Assembly: GCF_039522935.1 (NCBI RefSeq)
Contig: NZ_BAAAEI010000023.1
Coordinates: forward strand, 124,001 to 188,000
Direction of reading: 5' to 3'
Length of the DNA: 64,000 nucleotides
Source: Bowmanella denitrificans
GTDB lineage: Bacteria; Pseudomonadota; Gammaproteobacteria; Enterobacterales; Alteromonadaceae
The notes under the pieces were generated by a model. The model was not told the DNA's origin and did not search any database. It saw only the letters and a program-made list of their open reading frames with translations. Below, piece after piece: positions 8,268-17,480 of this stretch (its first letter is position 1; each line of letters begins with the position of its first letter). Position numbers and translations under genes: made by a program.

Positions 8268-9695
8268 TTGGACCAAGTGATGGACAAAGCCCTGAGCCCG
8301 GCTCAGGAAGAAAACCGCTTCTTTATTGCCTTTATCAGTATTGTTGCCACTATTGGTGGCTTTCTGTTTGGCTTTGACAGCGGTGTAATTAACGGCACCG
8401 TTGATGGCCTGCAACTGGCCTTTAATTCCGAAAGCATTGGCACCGGCTTTAATGTGTCCAGTATGTTGCTGGGGTGTGCGGTGGGAGCTTTTTTTGCGGG
8501 CAGATTGGCGGACCATTATGGACGCCGCGCGTTGCTGCTGGTGTCTGCGGCGCTGTTTATTATCAGTGCCTGGGGTTCAGGTATTGCTGCAACCTCGGCG
8601 GAGTTTGTGGTTTACCGGGTGCTGGGGGGACTGGCTGTGGGGGCGGCGTCGGTAATGGCGCCAGCCTATATTTCTGAAGTGGCACCGGCCCGCTACCGGG
8701 GCATGCTGACCACAGTCCAGCAGATTGCCATAATCAGTGGTTTGTTTGCGGCTTTTTTAAGTAACTATATTCTGGCCGCCAGTGCCGGCGCTTCCACCAG
8801 TGAATTGTGGATGGATTATGCGGCCTGGCGCTGGATGTTCTGGATTGAACTGTTTCCAGCACTGTTATTTTTGCTGATGTTGTTGTTTATTCCTGAGAGC
8901 CCGCGCTTTTTGGTGGTTAAGGGGCGTCGTGAGCAGGCTCTGGCGGTGCTTGCACGCCTATACGGCGACACCGTAGCGCGTCGCAAGGTAGAGGAAATCG
9001 ACCAGTCTCTGGCCAGGGATCACCACAGACCCCGTTTGCGTGACCTTATCGACAAGCACAGTGGTAAGGTGCGCCATATTGTTTGGGTCGGCATAGGCCT
9101 TGCGACTTTTCAGCAACTGGTGGGTATTAACGTGGTGTTCTACTACGGTGCAGTGCTGTGGCAGGCGGTGGGGTTTTCTGAGTCCGACGCTCTGCTGATC
9201 AATGTGATAAGTGGAGCTTTGTCCATTGGTGCCTGCGTGATTACCTTGCTGGTGATTGACAAAATTGGCCGTAAGCCACTGCTTAAATGGGGCTCGGTGG
9301 GGATGGCTGTAACGCTGGCGCTGATGGTGCTGGCCTTTGCCAATGCTGGTCAGGATCAGTCCGGCCGCTTGATTATGGGGAGTTGGGGGCCGCTGGCGTT
9401 ATTTGCCGCCAACGCCTATGTGTTCTTTTTTAATATGTCCTGGGGGCCGGTGATGTGGGTAATGTTGGGGGAAATGTTCCCAAACCAGATCCGTGGTTCG
9501 GGTCTGGCCGTCAGTGGCCTTGCCCAGTGGGGCAGCAATTTCCTGATTACTATGACCTTCCCCATGTTACTGGCCGGCATCGGCCTGGCTGGAGCCTATG
9601 GTTTGTATGCGCTGTGTGCTGCCTTATCGGTGTGGTTTGTGATGAAGATGGTGCATGAAACCAAGGGCACTGAATTGGAGGATATGCAGGGCTGA
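8268..9695 (+). CDS. Sugar porter (MFS SP family), probable xylose:H+ symporter
   Basis: 475 residues with 12 membrane helices and the sugar-porter signatures: GGFLFGFDSGVINGT, GRLADHYGRRALLL (DxxGRR), PESPRFLVVKGR after helix 6, QQLVGINVVFYYG in helix 7, DKIGRKPLL and GPVMWVMLGEMFP. The family includes XylE and GlcP. A TTG start at 8268 is chosen, because AGAGGA (8255-8260) is 7 bases before it; the next in-frame ATG (8280) is 19 bases from that site. The neighbouring GPH/GH43/GH3 operon and xylAB make xylose the likely substrate. Confidence 0.85.
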   Translation: MDQVMDKALSPAQEENRFFIAFISIVATIGGFLFGFDSGVINGTVDGLQLAFNSESIGTGFNVSSMLLGCAVGAFFAGRLADHYGRRALLLVSAALFIISAWGSGIAATSAEFVVYRVLGGLAVGAASVMAPAYISEVAPARYRGMLTTVQQIAIISGLFAAFLSNYILAASAGASTSELWMDYAAWRWMFWIELFPALLFLLMLLFIPESPRFLVVKGRREQALAVLARLYGDTVARRKVEEIDQSLARDHHRPRLRDLIDKHSGKVRHIVWVGIGLATFQQLVGINVVFYYGAVLWQAVGFSESDALLINVISGALSIGACVITLLVIDKIGRKPLLKWGSVGMAVTLALMVLAFANAGQDQSGRLIMGSWGPLALFAANAYVFFFNMSWGPVMWVMLGEMFPNQIRGSGLAVSGLAQWGSNFLITMTFPMLLAGIGLAGAYGLYALCAALSVWFVMKMVHETKGTELEDMQG

Positions 9696-9778
9696 GCTTC
9701 GCTGCTGGTTTGACACAGTGTTGCCAGCCTGAACTGAGATTCCTAATATAGCCAGGTATGTATCACCAATAGGCAACA

Positions 9779-11782
9779 ATGAATAAATTAGGTATCAGCT
9801 TGCTGGCCTGCCTTTGGCTGGCACTTCAGTCTGGGGCGGCGGTAGCGGATTCATCCGCCACCGGGCCACATATCCGCGTGCAACTGCTGAGTGAACAAAG
9901 CGGCCTGCAAGCTGGCCGGGAAAACTGGCTGGGGGTATTGTTCAGCCCAGACCCGCACTGGCATACCTATTGGCAAAACCCTGGCGATTCCGGGGAGCCC
10001 CCCAGCTTGCAATGGACCTTACCAGATGGCGTCAGCGCGGGGCATATTCAGTGGCCTTTGCCGGGCAAAATACCGGTGGCGCATCTGGTCAATTATGGCT
10101 ACGAAGGGGCAAATCTGTTGATGGTGCCCATCTCTGTGGCTGAAGACCTGGTTGGGCTGCAGCTTGATCTGCAGGTTTCCGTATCCTGGCTGGTTTGCCG
10201 GGAAGATTGTATCCCCGGTTGGGCGGATTTAAGTCTGAGTCTGCCGGTAACTGATCATCCCGAACCTGGACCTCAGGCCGAACTGTTTCAACAGACCCGC
10301 GCCCGCTTGCCCGTAGAGCTGCAGCTCAGTGGGTTACACGAAGTGACAGAACAGCATATCAGTCTGGCGTTTACGCCGCCTGTCAGCGGCAACTGGCAGG
10401 TACTGCCACTGCAGGCCGGTGTGATCCAGCATAATCAGCCGCAGCAGAGGGTTGAAACCGCTACAGGCTTGACCCTGCTGCTGGCCAAATCCGACTATTT
10501 CGAGACGCATGCAGAGACCGCGCTGGACTTTCTTGTTACCAACGGTGAACAGGGCTGGTATTTGCGCAGTGAGCTGAATAGCGGCCTCAATGCAGCACAA
10601 ACTCCGCTATGGTTGTACGGTCTGATGGCCCTGCTGGGCGGAATTATTCTCAATGTTATGCCTTGTGTGCTGCCGGTTTTATCATTAAAAGCCATGTCTT
10701 TACGTACCCAGGGAACGACAGGAGCGGCCAAATGGGCTTACCCCCTTGGCGTGATACTGAGTTTTCTGGCCTTTGCCCTGCTGATTGAAATACTCAAGCA
10801 GTCTGGTCAGATGGTGGGATGGGGTTTTCATATGCAGGAACCGGTGGTTATCGCTTTTCTGGCCTACCTGTTTGTGTTTATTGCCCTGATGCTGATGGAT
10901 GTTGCGCCCAGTGGTGCCAGACTGGCCGGTATGGGGCAGTCGTTAACGCAAGGGCATAGCTTTGTCAGTCAGTTTTTTACGGGAGTGCTGGCCGTACTGG
11001 TCGCCTCGCCTTGCACCGCCCCTTTTATGGCGGCAGCCTTGGGTGTAGCGCTGGTGAGTGGTTTATCGGCCAGTTTGTGGATCTTCTTTTGTCTGGGAGT
11101 GGGATTTGCCCTGCCACTAACGCTGCTGTTTATATTTCCGACCCTGACGAGGGTGTTGCCAACACCTGGGGCATGGATGCAGACATTCCGGCAGTTTTTG
11201 GTATTCCCTATGCTGGCAACGGTGGTCTGGTTGGTCTGGGTGTTTGCCGGCCTAAGCGGTAACGCTGCGCAGGCTATGCTGCTGGCCGGATTACTGCTGT
11301 TTGCCCTGTTTATCTGGCTGGGGCGCAGCCAATCTACACTGCTGAGTACAGGCGCGTTGGTTATGGCCTTGGTGCTGATGGTTTGGCAGCTTTGGCTGGT
11401 GGCCGTAAGTGATACCGCAAGTGCTGATGTAAGGTCGGCTTTTAGCCGCCAGACTCTGGATCAGCTTCGCAGTGAAAACAAGGTCGTGCTGGTGAATATG
11501 ACGGCGGACTGGTGTATTACCTGCAAGGTTAACGAACAGGTGGCCCTGACTGATGAGGCGCTGCTGACGCTGTTTGAACAGCCGAATGTGCATTATCTGG
11601 TCGGTGACTGGACCAATAAAAACGCTGAAATACTGACATTTTTGCAGCAATATCAACGCTCGGGTGTACCCTTATATGTGGTGTATGCCGGACAACGCAG
11701 TGAGCAGGTGTTACCGCAGATTCTGACCACTCAACTGGTGATCGACGCGATACAAAATGCACGGGAGGAACTACAGCCATGA
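9779..11782 (+). CDS. DsbD/ScsB-like thiol:disulfide interchange protein
   Basis: 667 residues. A signal peptide ends near AVADS. A periplasmic N-terminal domain carries C140/C144 (WLVCREDCIPG). Membrane segments hold the electron-relay cysteines C296 (NVMPCVLPV) and C412 (VASPCTAPF). A C-terminal thioredoxin-like domain has C579-x-x-C582 (TADWCITCK). The family passes electrons from cytoplasmic thioredoxin to periplasmic partners; this N-terminal domain resembles the ScsB type more than classic DsbD. The stop overlaps the start of the redoxin gene by ATGA, so the redoxin is the probable partner. The pair sits inside a sugar-use region with no obvious link to it. Confidence 0.88.
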   Translation: MNKLGISLLACLWLALQSGAAVADSSATGPHIRVQLLSEQSGLQAGRENWLGVLFSPDPHWHTYWQNPGDSGEPPSLQWTLPDGVSAGHIQWPLPGKIPVAHLVNYGYEGANLLMVPISVAEDLVGLQLDLQVSVSWLVCREDCIPGWADLSLSLPVTDHPEPGPQAELFQQTRARLPVELQLSGLHEVTEQHISLAFTPPVSGNWQVLPLQAGVIQHNQPQQRVETATGLTLLLAKSDYFETHAETALDFLVTNGEQGWYLRSELNSGLNAAQTPLWLYGLMALLGGIILNVMPCVLPVLSLKAMSLRTQGTTGAAKWAYPLGVILSFLAFALLIEILKQSGQMVGWGFHMQEPVVIAFLAYLFVFIALMLMDVAPSGARLAGMGQSLTQGHSFVSQFFTGVLAVLVASPCTAPFMAAALGVALVSGLSASLWIFFCLGVGFALPLTLLFIFPTLTRVLPTPGAWMQTFRQFLVFPMLATVVWLVWVFAGLSGNAAQAMLLAGLLLFALFIWLGRSQSTLLSTGALVMALVLMVWQLWLVAVSDTASADVRSAFSRQTLDQLRSENKVVLVNMTADWCITCKVNEQVALTDEALLTLFEQPNVHYLVGDWTNKNAEILTFLQQYQRSGVPLYVVYAGQRSEQVLPQILTTQLVIDAIQNAREELQP

Positions 11783-12390
11783 AACAGCTAAAAGCCTGGT
11801 TAGCAGCACTGGTATTGTTTGCTTTGCCGCATAGCACCCTGGCGGCGGTAAAAGCCGACAGCCAGGCGCCTGATTTTACCTTGAAGAATATTCAGGGTGA
11901 GGCGGTAAGATTGAGCAATTACCAGGGCAAATATGTGATTCTGGAATGGACTAATCACCTGTGCCCTTATGTACAGAAACATTATGATTCCGGCAATATG
12001 CAGGCGCTGCAGCAAAAATATACCGCTGAGGATGTGGTGTGGTTATCGATTATTTCTTCCGCGCCGGGAAAACAGGGACATGTCAGCAGTGAACAGGCGC
12101 AGTCGCTGAGTGAAGAACGAAAGGCCAGTCCCAGCCAGGTGTTATTCGATGAAAATGGTGCGGTGGGTAAGTTGTATGGGGCAAAAACCACTCCGCACAT
12201 GTATGTGATAGATCCCCAAGGGATACTGCGTTATGCCGGTGCCATTGACAGTATAAAGTCGGCAAACCCGGCCGATATTACCAGGGCAACCAACTACGTG
12301 GATGCGGCCATGTCGGCCTTAAAAAGCGGCCAAGAGGTTACTGAAAAAATGACAGTTCCTTACGGCTGTTCGGTAAAATACGCGTCATAG
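11779..12390 (+). CDS. Exported redoxin (AhpC/TSA-like thioredoxin fold)
   Basis: 203 residues with a signal peptide (FALPHSTLA). The redoxin core starts at APDFTLKNIQGEAVRLSNY and has a single cysteine in the peroxidatic position (NHLCPYVQKHY), with no CxxC; a second Cys lies near the C-terminus (VPYGCSVKY). Family members reduce peroxides or act as thiol partners. The four-base overlap with the DsbD-like gene suggests translational coupling and supply of electrons by that protein in the periplasm. The exact substrate is unknown. Confidence 0.82.
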   Translation: MKQLKAWLAALVLFALPHSTLAAVKADSQAPDFTLKNIQGEAVRLSNYQGKYVILEWTNHLCPYVQKHYDSGNMQALQQKYTAEDVVWLSIISSAPGKQGHVSSEQAQSLSEERKASPSQVLFDENGAVGKLYGAKTTPHMYVIDPQGILRYAGAIDSIKSANPADITRATNYVDAAMSALKSGQEVTEKMTVPYGCSVKYAS

Positions 12391-12750
12391 CTGGAGTTGT
12401 CTCCAGCGATTTAAGCGACGACCACGAACCTCACGAAAAACCATCCCTTCTCGCTAAGACGCTGGGCGTAAAGAAAACCTGCAGTGACACCACTCTGAAT
12501 TCTTTGGCTTTTTCTTATTTTGTTCAGATCATTTTCACCATAGAGCCGCAGAGGTCCCGGAGAAGAGCAGGGGAATTTTCACTCCATGCCTTTGAAATCT
12601 CAGCACTCTCTGCGCCTCTGCGGTGAATATCTGTATTTCGTGGTCGAGTACTGAATGTTTGTGGCGAAATTCCATAACGGCCAAGTCAACAATCGCACTT
12701 TAAAACCAGGTGTCTGGCTTTTAGGCTGATATTTATTTGCCGGACTTTCT
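12391..12750. other. Intergenic region between redoxin and aldose epimerase genes
   Basis: 360 bases without a supported gene. The central part holds a degenerate member of the ACCACRGAGGCACAGAG repeat family (listed separately). The last ~100 bases should contain the epimerase promoter, which I cannot define. Confidence 0.5.
12534..12627. repeat. Degenerate copy of the ACCACRGAGGCACAGAG inverted-repeat family
   Basis: The left end TTCACCATAGAGCCGCAGAG is complementary, with mismatches, to the right end CTCTGCGCCTCTGCGGTGAA. The element can therefore fold on itself. Related copies lie at 23989-24195 and 56625-57130. Confidence 0.65.
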
Positions 12751-13683
12751 ATGTCAGTTAAGGTTTTCCGCCTGACCAACCGGGTCGGCGACGCGGTTGC
12801 GATTTTGGATTGGGGCGCACGTTTACATAGCTGGTCAACCCGACTTGGCAGCGGCAGACGTGGCATCGTATTGGGGTACACTGATGTTCAGCATTATCAA
12901 AACGACCCTTATCATTTAGGTGCGCTGGTGGGGCCCTATGCCAACCGTATTGGCGGCGGCCGCCTTAAGATTGCGTCACAGACTTACCTGCTACAGCAGA
13001 ACGAAGGAGCGAATCACCTGCATGGCGGGGCTAAAGGGCTGCATCATGTGCAATGGCAGTGTCTTGACGTGAGTGACACTCATGTTGTACTGCAATATCA
13101 ACAACAGGACGGGGAAGGCGGCTATCCTGGTCCGGTTACCTATCAACTGGAGTTTGAACTGGACAATCACAGCCGACTTTGGCTGAGCATCCAGGCAGAA
13201 GTCGCGCAAATCAGCCTGATTGGCCCGACCTTGCACCCTTATTTTAATTTGTCCGCTGATTTGGGCAGGGTGGACGGCCATCATCTGCAAATCCATGCAG
13301 AGCATTTTGCGGTGGTTGATGCACAGGGCATTCCCACGGGTGAACTGCGCAGTGTTAAAGGCAGCAACTTCGACTTTCGATATCCCAGGCAGATTGCTGG
13401 CACCGTGGTGGATCACAACTTTGTGGTCGGCGGCAGCCTTAAGCAACCGGCAGCCAGCTTAACCAGCCCGGATCAGCGACTGCAACTGTCGGTAAGTGCG
13501 GATTATCCGGGGCTGCAGTTTTATACCGGCGAGCATCTTGGCACCCCCTTTATACCCCGCCAGGGGCTATGCCTGGAGCCGCAATTTTTTCCTGACTCGC
13601 CCAATCAGATAGGCTTTCCATTTCACTTCAGTCAGCCGCACAAGCCATTTGCCGCGACGTTGTGCTACCAGTTAGATAAATAG
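12751..13683 (+). CDS. galM: Aldose 1-epimerase (mutarotase)
   Basis: 310 residues. The GalM motifs are in order: GPYANRIGGG (N66-R67), NHLHGG (H91), catalytic acid H162 in LHPYFNLS, YTGEHL, and catalytic base E276 in GLCLEPQFFPDSPN. The enzyme interconverts alpha and beta anomers of aldoses in the cytoplasm. Next to xylose genes it probably supplies the xylose anomer used by XylA; a role for other sugars cannot be excluded. The RBS is weak. It is transcribed alone toward the converging gene at 14177. Confidence 0.9.
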   Translation: MSVKVFRLTNRVGDAVAILDWGARLHSWSTRLGSGRRGIVLGYTDVQHYQNDPYHLGALVGPYANRIGGGRLKIASQTYLLQQNEGANHLHGGAKGLHHVQWQCLDVSDTHVVLQYQQQDGEGGYPGPVTYQLEFELDNHSRLWLSIQAEVAQISLIGPTLHPYFNLSADLGRVDGHHLQIHAEHFAVVDAQGIPTGELRSVKGSNFDFRYPRQIAGTVVDHNFVVGGSLKQPAASLTSPDQRLQLSVSADYPGLQFYTGEHLGTPFIPRQGLCLEPQFFPDSPNQIGFPFHFSQPHKPFAATLCYQLDK

Positions 13684-13775
13684 CGGCAGTGGGTTTATGC
13701 CTTTGCCAGATGCATGGAAGCGTTATTGCTGATGCCTGCCACAAACCTGCAAGTCCGGTGCGTATTGATTGCGTA

Positions 13776-14177
13776 CTATCCAGCTGATGGGAGTTCGAAG
13801 GTAAAGCCCTTTTGATTCAGCCAGCTAACGGCCTTGTCAATACTGGGGGTGTAAAGCTGTGATGCCTGATTATAGCTGGAGACGTCGGCTACCAGGCGGC
13901 GCTGCATTTCCAGTTTGCAGACCGTGGCTTCATGGGTTTGATTATGGGCCAGACACCATTGGTAGATTTGGTCAAAGCCGCTGAGTGCTTCCATGGTTGG
14001 CATAATCCAGTCACGCATATCCACCAATGCGGCCCAGGGTTGATGCTCTATGGGGGAGATTAATTCAGGTAGCTGCTGCATCACCTTGCTCACCACGGCA
14101 CTGGACCAAACGCCAAATAGCCGCACATACAGAACTTGATTGATCACCTGCATTTGATAAGGAAGAGGATGCTGCAT
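13776..14177 (-). CDS. Hypothetical protein, STAS/SpoIIAA-like fold possible
   Basis: 133 residues with no signal peptide or membrane segment. The pattern VINQVLYVRLFGVWSSAVV.. then WAALVDMRDWIMPT resembles small SpoIIAA-like (STAS-related) proteins that alternate strands and helices. I do not recognise a specific family and no function can be assigned. It ends about 90 bases from the epimerase gene, which converges on it. Confidence 0.6.
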   Translation of the reverse strand: MQHPLPYQMQVINQVLYVRLFGVWSSAVVSKVMQQLPELISPIEHQPWAALVDMRDWIMPTMEALSGFDQIYQWCLAHNQTHEATVCKLEMQRRLVADVSSYNQASQLYTPSIDKAVSWLNQKGFTFELPSAG

Positions 14178-14307
14178 ACCATGATTTATTTGTGTTTTTC
14201 TACACTATAACTGCAGGTTGAATGAATCCCAAGTATCGATTGTTTCGATATATTAAGCAGGCTTGTATTGCAGATAAACTGCCAGGAAGTTGCTTATAGT
14301 CTTTACC

Positions 14308-14400
14308 GTTCATCCTGAACATCGCCGTTCCTGTTCATCCATGAACCCACGGCATACCGTTCATCCTGAACATACCAGTGCCCGGTTGAGACCGGGCATA
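14308..14400. repeat. CCGTCCATCC-family modular repeat plus hairpin downstream of xylA
   Basis: ACCGTTCATCCTGAACAT occurs twice, at about 14307 and 14357, separated by a module containing GTTCATCCATGAAC and CACGGCATA. This is a diverged copy of the family at 29.99-30.31 kb and 63.78-63.94 kb. A separate perfect hairpin GCCCGGT-TGAG-ACCGGGC follows at about 14381-14398. It lacks a U-tract on either strand, so it is not a typical intrinsic terminator. Confidence 0.7.
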
Positions 14401-14426
14401 TAAAAAAGCCGACAATACGCGTTACC

Positions 14427-15746
14427 TTAGCGGAACAGCACCAGATTAATCTGATTCTCCAGCCATTCCTGGCGTCCGCTAACGGGTTGCGGGTTAAACT
14501 CCTGGCCCAACGCCAAGGATGCCAGGGATTCAAGACTATGCTCACCGCTTTGTATGGCTTTGCCCAAAGCGCTGTTCCAGCCACTGTAGCGGTTGGCTAC
14601 AGCGTCGGCAAGAAAGTCTTTCTCCAGTAATAACGCCGCCTTTTTCAGGGCGATGGCCAGGTGATCCATACCGCCGATATGGCCATGAAATAGGTCGTAT
14701 CTGTCCAGACTCTGGCGGCGTAGTTTGGCGTCAAAGTTAAAGCCACCTGTGGTGAATCCGCCGGATTTGAGGATTTCGTACATCACCAGGGTCAGCTCTT
14801 CCACACTGTTGGGAAACTGGTCAGTATCCCAGCCATTTTGTGCATCACCGCGGTTGGCATCAATACTGCCGAAAATACCCAGGGATATGGCCGTGGCCAC
14901 TTCATGGTGGAACGAATGGCCGGCCAGGGTGGCATGATTGGCTTCGATATTGACACGAAATTCGTTTTCAATGCCATATTGCTTTAAAAAGCCATACACA
15001 GTGGCACTGTCATAGTCATACTGATGTTTGGTGGGCTCTTGCGGTTTGGGTTCAATCAGCAAGGTACCTTTAAAGCCTATTTTATGTTTGTGCTCCACCA
15101 CCATTTGCATAAAGCGGCCGAGCTGTTCACGCTCCTGGCGTAAATCGGTATTCAGTAAGGTTTCGTAGCCTTCGCGGCCTCCCCACAACACGTAGTTTTC
15201 ACCGCCCAGGCGATGAGTGGCGTTCATGGCATGGAATACCTGTGTGGCACCATAGCTGAACACCTCAGGATTGGGATTTGACGCACCGCCTGCTGCATAG
15301 CGCGGGTTACTGAACAGGTTGGCTGTGCCCCACAGCAGTTTTGTGCCGGTCTCAGCCTGTTTTTGTTCCAGTACATCGACCATTTGCGCGAAGTTATTCA
15401 CATACTCTTTGATGTTGCTGCCTTCCGGCGCGACATCGACATCATGAAAGCAGTAGTAGGGAATAGTCAGCTTGCTAAAAAATTCGAAAGCGATATCGGC
15501 CTTTTGTTTTGCTCTGGCCATAGCATCGCCTGCTTCCAGCCAGGGACGGTTGAAAGTACCGGCGCCGAACACATCCTGTCCATTCCAGCAGAAGTTATGC
15601 CAGTAGCAGGCCGCCAGGCGCAGGTGCTGGGCCATGCTTTTACCCAGCACCATTTGATTGGCGTTGTAGTGTTTAAACGCCAGCGGATTAGTACTGTCTG
15701 GCCCTTCGTAGGCGATCTGTTTAATTTGCTCGAAATATTGAGCCAT
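14427..15746 (-). CDS. xylA: Xylose isomerase
   Basis: 439 residues, the length of the E. coli-type (class II) enzyme. The catalytic residues are in the expected places: H101 and D104 (YYCFHDVDVAPEG), E232 and K234 (LLIEPKPQEPTKHQYDYD). Trp-containing FNRPW and DANRGD motifs are also present. It converts D-xylose to D-xylulose in the cytoplasm, with Mg2+/Mn2+/Co2+. It has a strong RBS (GGGAG before the ATG). It lies about 100 bases downstream of xylB on the same strand, so an xylB-xylA operon controlled from the xylR-xylB intergenic region is likely. Confidence 0.97.
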   Translation of the reverse strand: MAQYFEQIKQIAYEGPDSTNPLAFKHYNANQMVLGKSMAQHLRLAACYWHNFCWNGQDVFGAGTFNRPWLEAGDAMARAKQKADIAFEFFSKLTIPYYCFHDVDVAPEGSNIKEYVNNFAQMVDVLEQKQAETGTKLLWGTANLFSNPRYAAGGASNPNPEVFSYGATQVFHAMNATHRLGGENYVLWGGREGYETLLNTDLRQEREQLGRFMQMVVEHKHKIGFKGTLLIEPKPQEPTKHQYDYDSATVYGFLKQYGIENEFRVNIEANHATLAGHSFHHEVATAISLGIFGSIDANRGDAQNGWDTDQFPNSVEELTLVMYEILKSGGFTTGGFNFDAKLRRQSLDRYDLFHGHIGGMDHLAIALKKAALLLEKDFLADAVANRYSGWNSALGKAIQSGEHSLESLASLALGQEFNPQPVSGRQEWLENQINLVLFR

Positions 15747-15844
15747 GCTGCTCTCCCGTCAATTTTGATATGGGCATAGTGGCCAATCAGCCGCTATCCA
15801 ACAATTATGTTTTTTCAGAGTTTTCTTGTGCTTTTGCGCATTGC

Positions 15845-17296
15845 TCAGAAATGTTTGTCCAGAGCCTGATATAAGGCTTTGAACCTGGTTAAACGCTTAG
15901 CCAGCCTGCTGTGTGCAGTTGGGTTGGGTTGATGCACGGTGACGACTGGCGGTGGTGGACAGAGGTCTGTGACAGCCTGCTCTGGATGCATGGCCAGTTG
16001 GGCCAGTCTGGCTGCGCCCAGTGCCGGTCCGACATCACCTCCTTGGCGAAAAGTCAGTGGCCGGTTTAAAGTGTCCGCCAGTAATTGCCGCCAATAGGGG
16101 CTGCGCGCACCACCGCCAATCAAACTGATCTCGTCCGGTAGCAAACCTGTGGCATGTAACACCTCTGCCCCTTCGGCCAGGGCAAAGGCCACACCTTCAA
16201 GCACGGCATAGGTCAGATCCACCCGTTCGGTTTGGTGGGTCAGACCGAAAAATACCCCCTGAGCCTGAGGTTGGTTGTGCGGAGTGCGCTCACCGCTGAG
16301 ATAGGGTAAAAACAGCGGCGCCTTTTCATCGGCCTGATAATCATGCAGTTCGTCCAGCAGCGTTTGCACTGCAGTTTTGGCAATATTGTCGGCGTACCAG
16401 CTCAGGCAACTGGCCGCACTTAGAATCACCGACATCAGATGCCAGGTGCCGGGCAGGGCGTGGCAGAAGCTGTGTACAGCCGATTGCGGGTTTTGCAAGA
16501 AGCCATCGCTGACAGCAAAATATACGCCTGAGGTGCCCAGTGACAGCATGGCCTGACCGGGGCGTACCAGTCCGACCCCAATCGCACCTGCGGCATTGTC
16601 GCCGGCTCCGGCCACCACTGGCACGGCAGGCATATGCCAGCGTGTGGCCAGCGACTGATGCAGATAACCAGCAATCTGGTTACCTTCCAGCAACCTGGGC
16701 ATTTGCGCTGGTTGCAAACCACAGGCAGCCAGCATTTTTTCACTCCAGCAGCGCTTGGCGACATCCAGCCACAGTGTGCCTGCCGCATCTGACATGTCTG
16801 ACACAAACTGACCGGTCAGGCGGAATTGCAAATAGTCTTTAGGTAACAATACCTTGGCGATTCTACTGAATTGCTGTGGCTCATGCTGGTGCAGCCAGAG
16901 TAGCTTAGGTGCGGTAAATCCGGGCATGGCCAGGTTACCGGTGATCTGCCTTGAGTCGGGTACCTCGGCTTCAAGTTGTTGGCATTGGACATGGGCGCGG
17001 CCATCATTCCATAAAATAGCCGGGCGGATAACCTGATGGTCTGCGTCCAGCAGGGTGGCCCCGTGCATTTGCCCCGACAGGCCGATGGCCTTGACCCCGG
17101 ATAAAGCCTGACGGGCTGCCAGTTGTGTCATGCAATGGTCCAGCGCCTGCCACCAGTGTTCGGGATCCTGTTCTGACCACAGTGCCCTGGGTCTTGTTAC
17201 CGACAGGGGATGGCTCTCGCTGTCGGCGATATGGCCGTCTTCGGCCAGCACTATTACCTTGATACCCGAAGTGCCAAGGTCGATGCCTAGGTACAT
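15845..17296 (-). CDS. xylB: Xylulokinase
   Basis: 483 residues of the FGGY carbohydrate kinase family. N-terminal phosphate-binding YLGIDLGTSGIKVIVL, then GLSGQMHGATLL, ILWNDGRA, AGAGDNAAGAIGVG (catalytic Asp region), SLGTSGVYFAVSD and the adenosine site GGGARSPYWRQLLADTL are visible. It phosphorylates D-xylulose to xylulose 5-phosphate. A TTG at 17308 opens the frame, but ATG 17296 is chosen because E. coli XylB starts MYIGIDLGTSG. The start is divergent from xylR, and xylA follows downstream. Confidence 0.95.
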   Translation of the reverse strand: MYLGIDLGTSGIKVIVLAEDGHIADSESHPLSVTRPRALWSEQDPEHWWQALDHCMTQLAARQALSGVKAIGLSGQMHGATLLDADHQVIRPAILWNDGRAHVQCQQLEAEVPDSRQITGNLAMPGFTAPKLLWLHQHEPQQFSRIAKVLLPKDYLQFRLTGQFVSDMSDAAGTLWLDVAKRCWSEKMLAACGLQPAQMPRLLEGNQIAGYLHQSLATRWHMPAVPVVAGAGDNAAGAIGVGLVRPGQAMLSLGTSGVYFAVSDGFLQNPQSAVHSFCHALPGTWHLMSVILSAASCLSWYADNIAKTAVQTLLDELHDYQADEKAPLFLPYLSGERTPHNQPQAQGVFFGLTHQTERVDLTYAVLEGVAFALAEGAEVLHATGLLPDEISLIGGGARSPYWRQLLADTLNRPLTFRQGGDVGPALGAARLAQLAMHPEQAVTDLCPPPPVVTVHQPNPTAHSRLAKRLTRFKALYQALDKHF

Positions 17297-17356
17297 GTAC
17301 ACGTCCAATAACGATGAAAGTGCTTAGATCCTTGGTCAGTCAGGTCGCTACAGCAA

Positions 17357-17372
17357 TTACGAAATTTCGTAA
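17357..17372. promoter_or_regulatory. Perfect 16-base palindrome in the xylB-xylR divergent promoter region
   Basis: TTACGAAATTTCGTAA is a perfect dyad about 60 bases upstream of xylB and 108 bases upstream of xylR. Its location and its GAAA/TTTC core suggest an operator, possibly for XylR or another sugar regulator. The identity of the binding protein is inference. I did not find a second copy by eye at the other xylose promoters. Confidence 0.5.
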
Positions 17373-17480
17373 ACGGATGGTTAATTATGCTTTGCGTCTT
17401 TGAAAAATCGCTCTAAAGTCTATGATTCTACAGGGTTGTTAATGTATGGTTAAAAAATAAAAAAGGTAATTGGGTGGAAT

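Noticed and set aside
12600..12881. Minus-strand open frame overlapping the epimerase start
   Set aside because: It covers the repeat and the real epimerase N-terminus, and its product has no recognisable pattern.
14381..14398. Terminator for xylA
   Set aside because: The GCCCGGT/ACCGGGC stem has its A/T-run on the wrong side for a minus-strand transcript. It is kept only as a hairpin.
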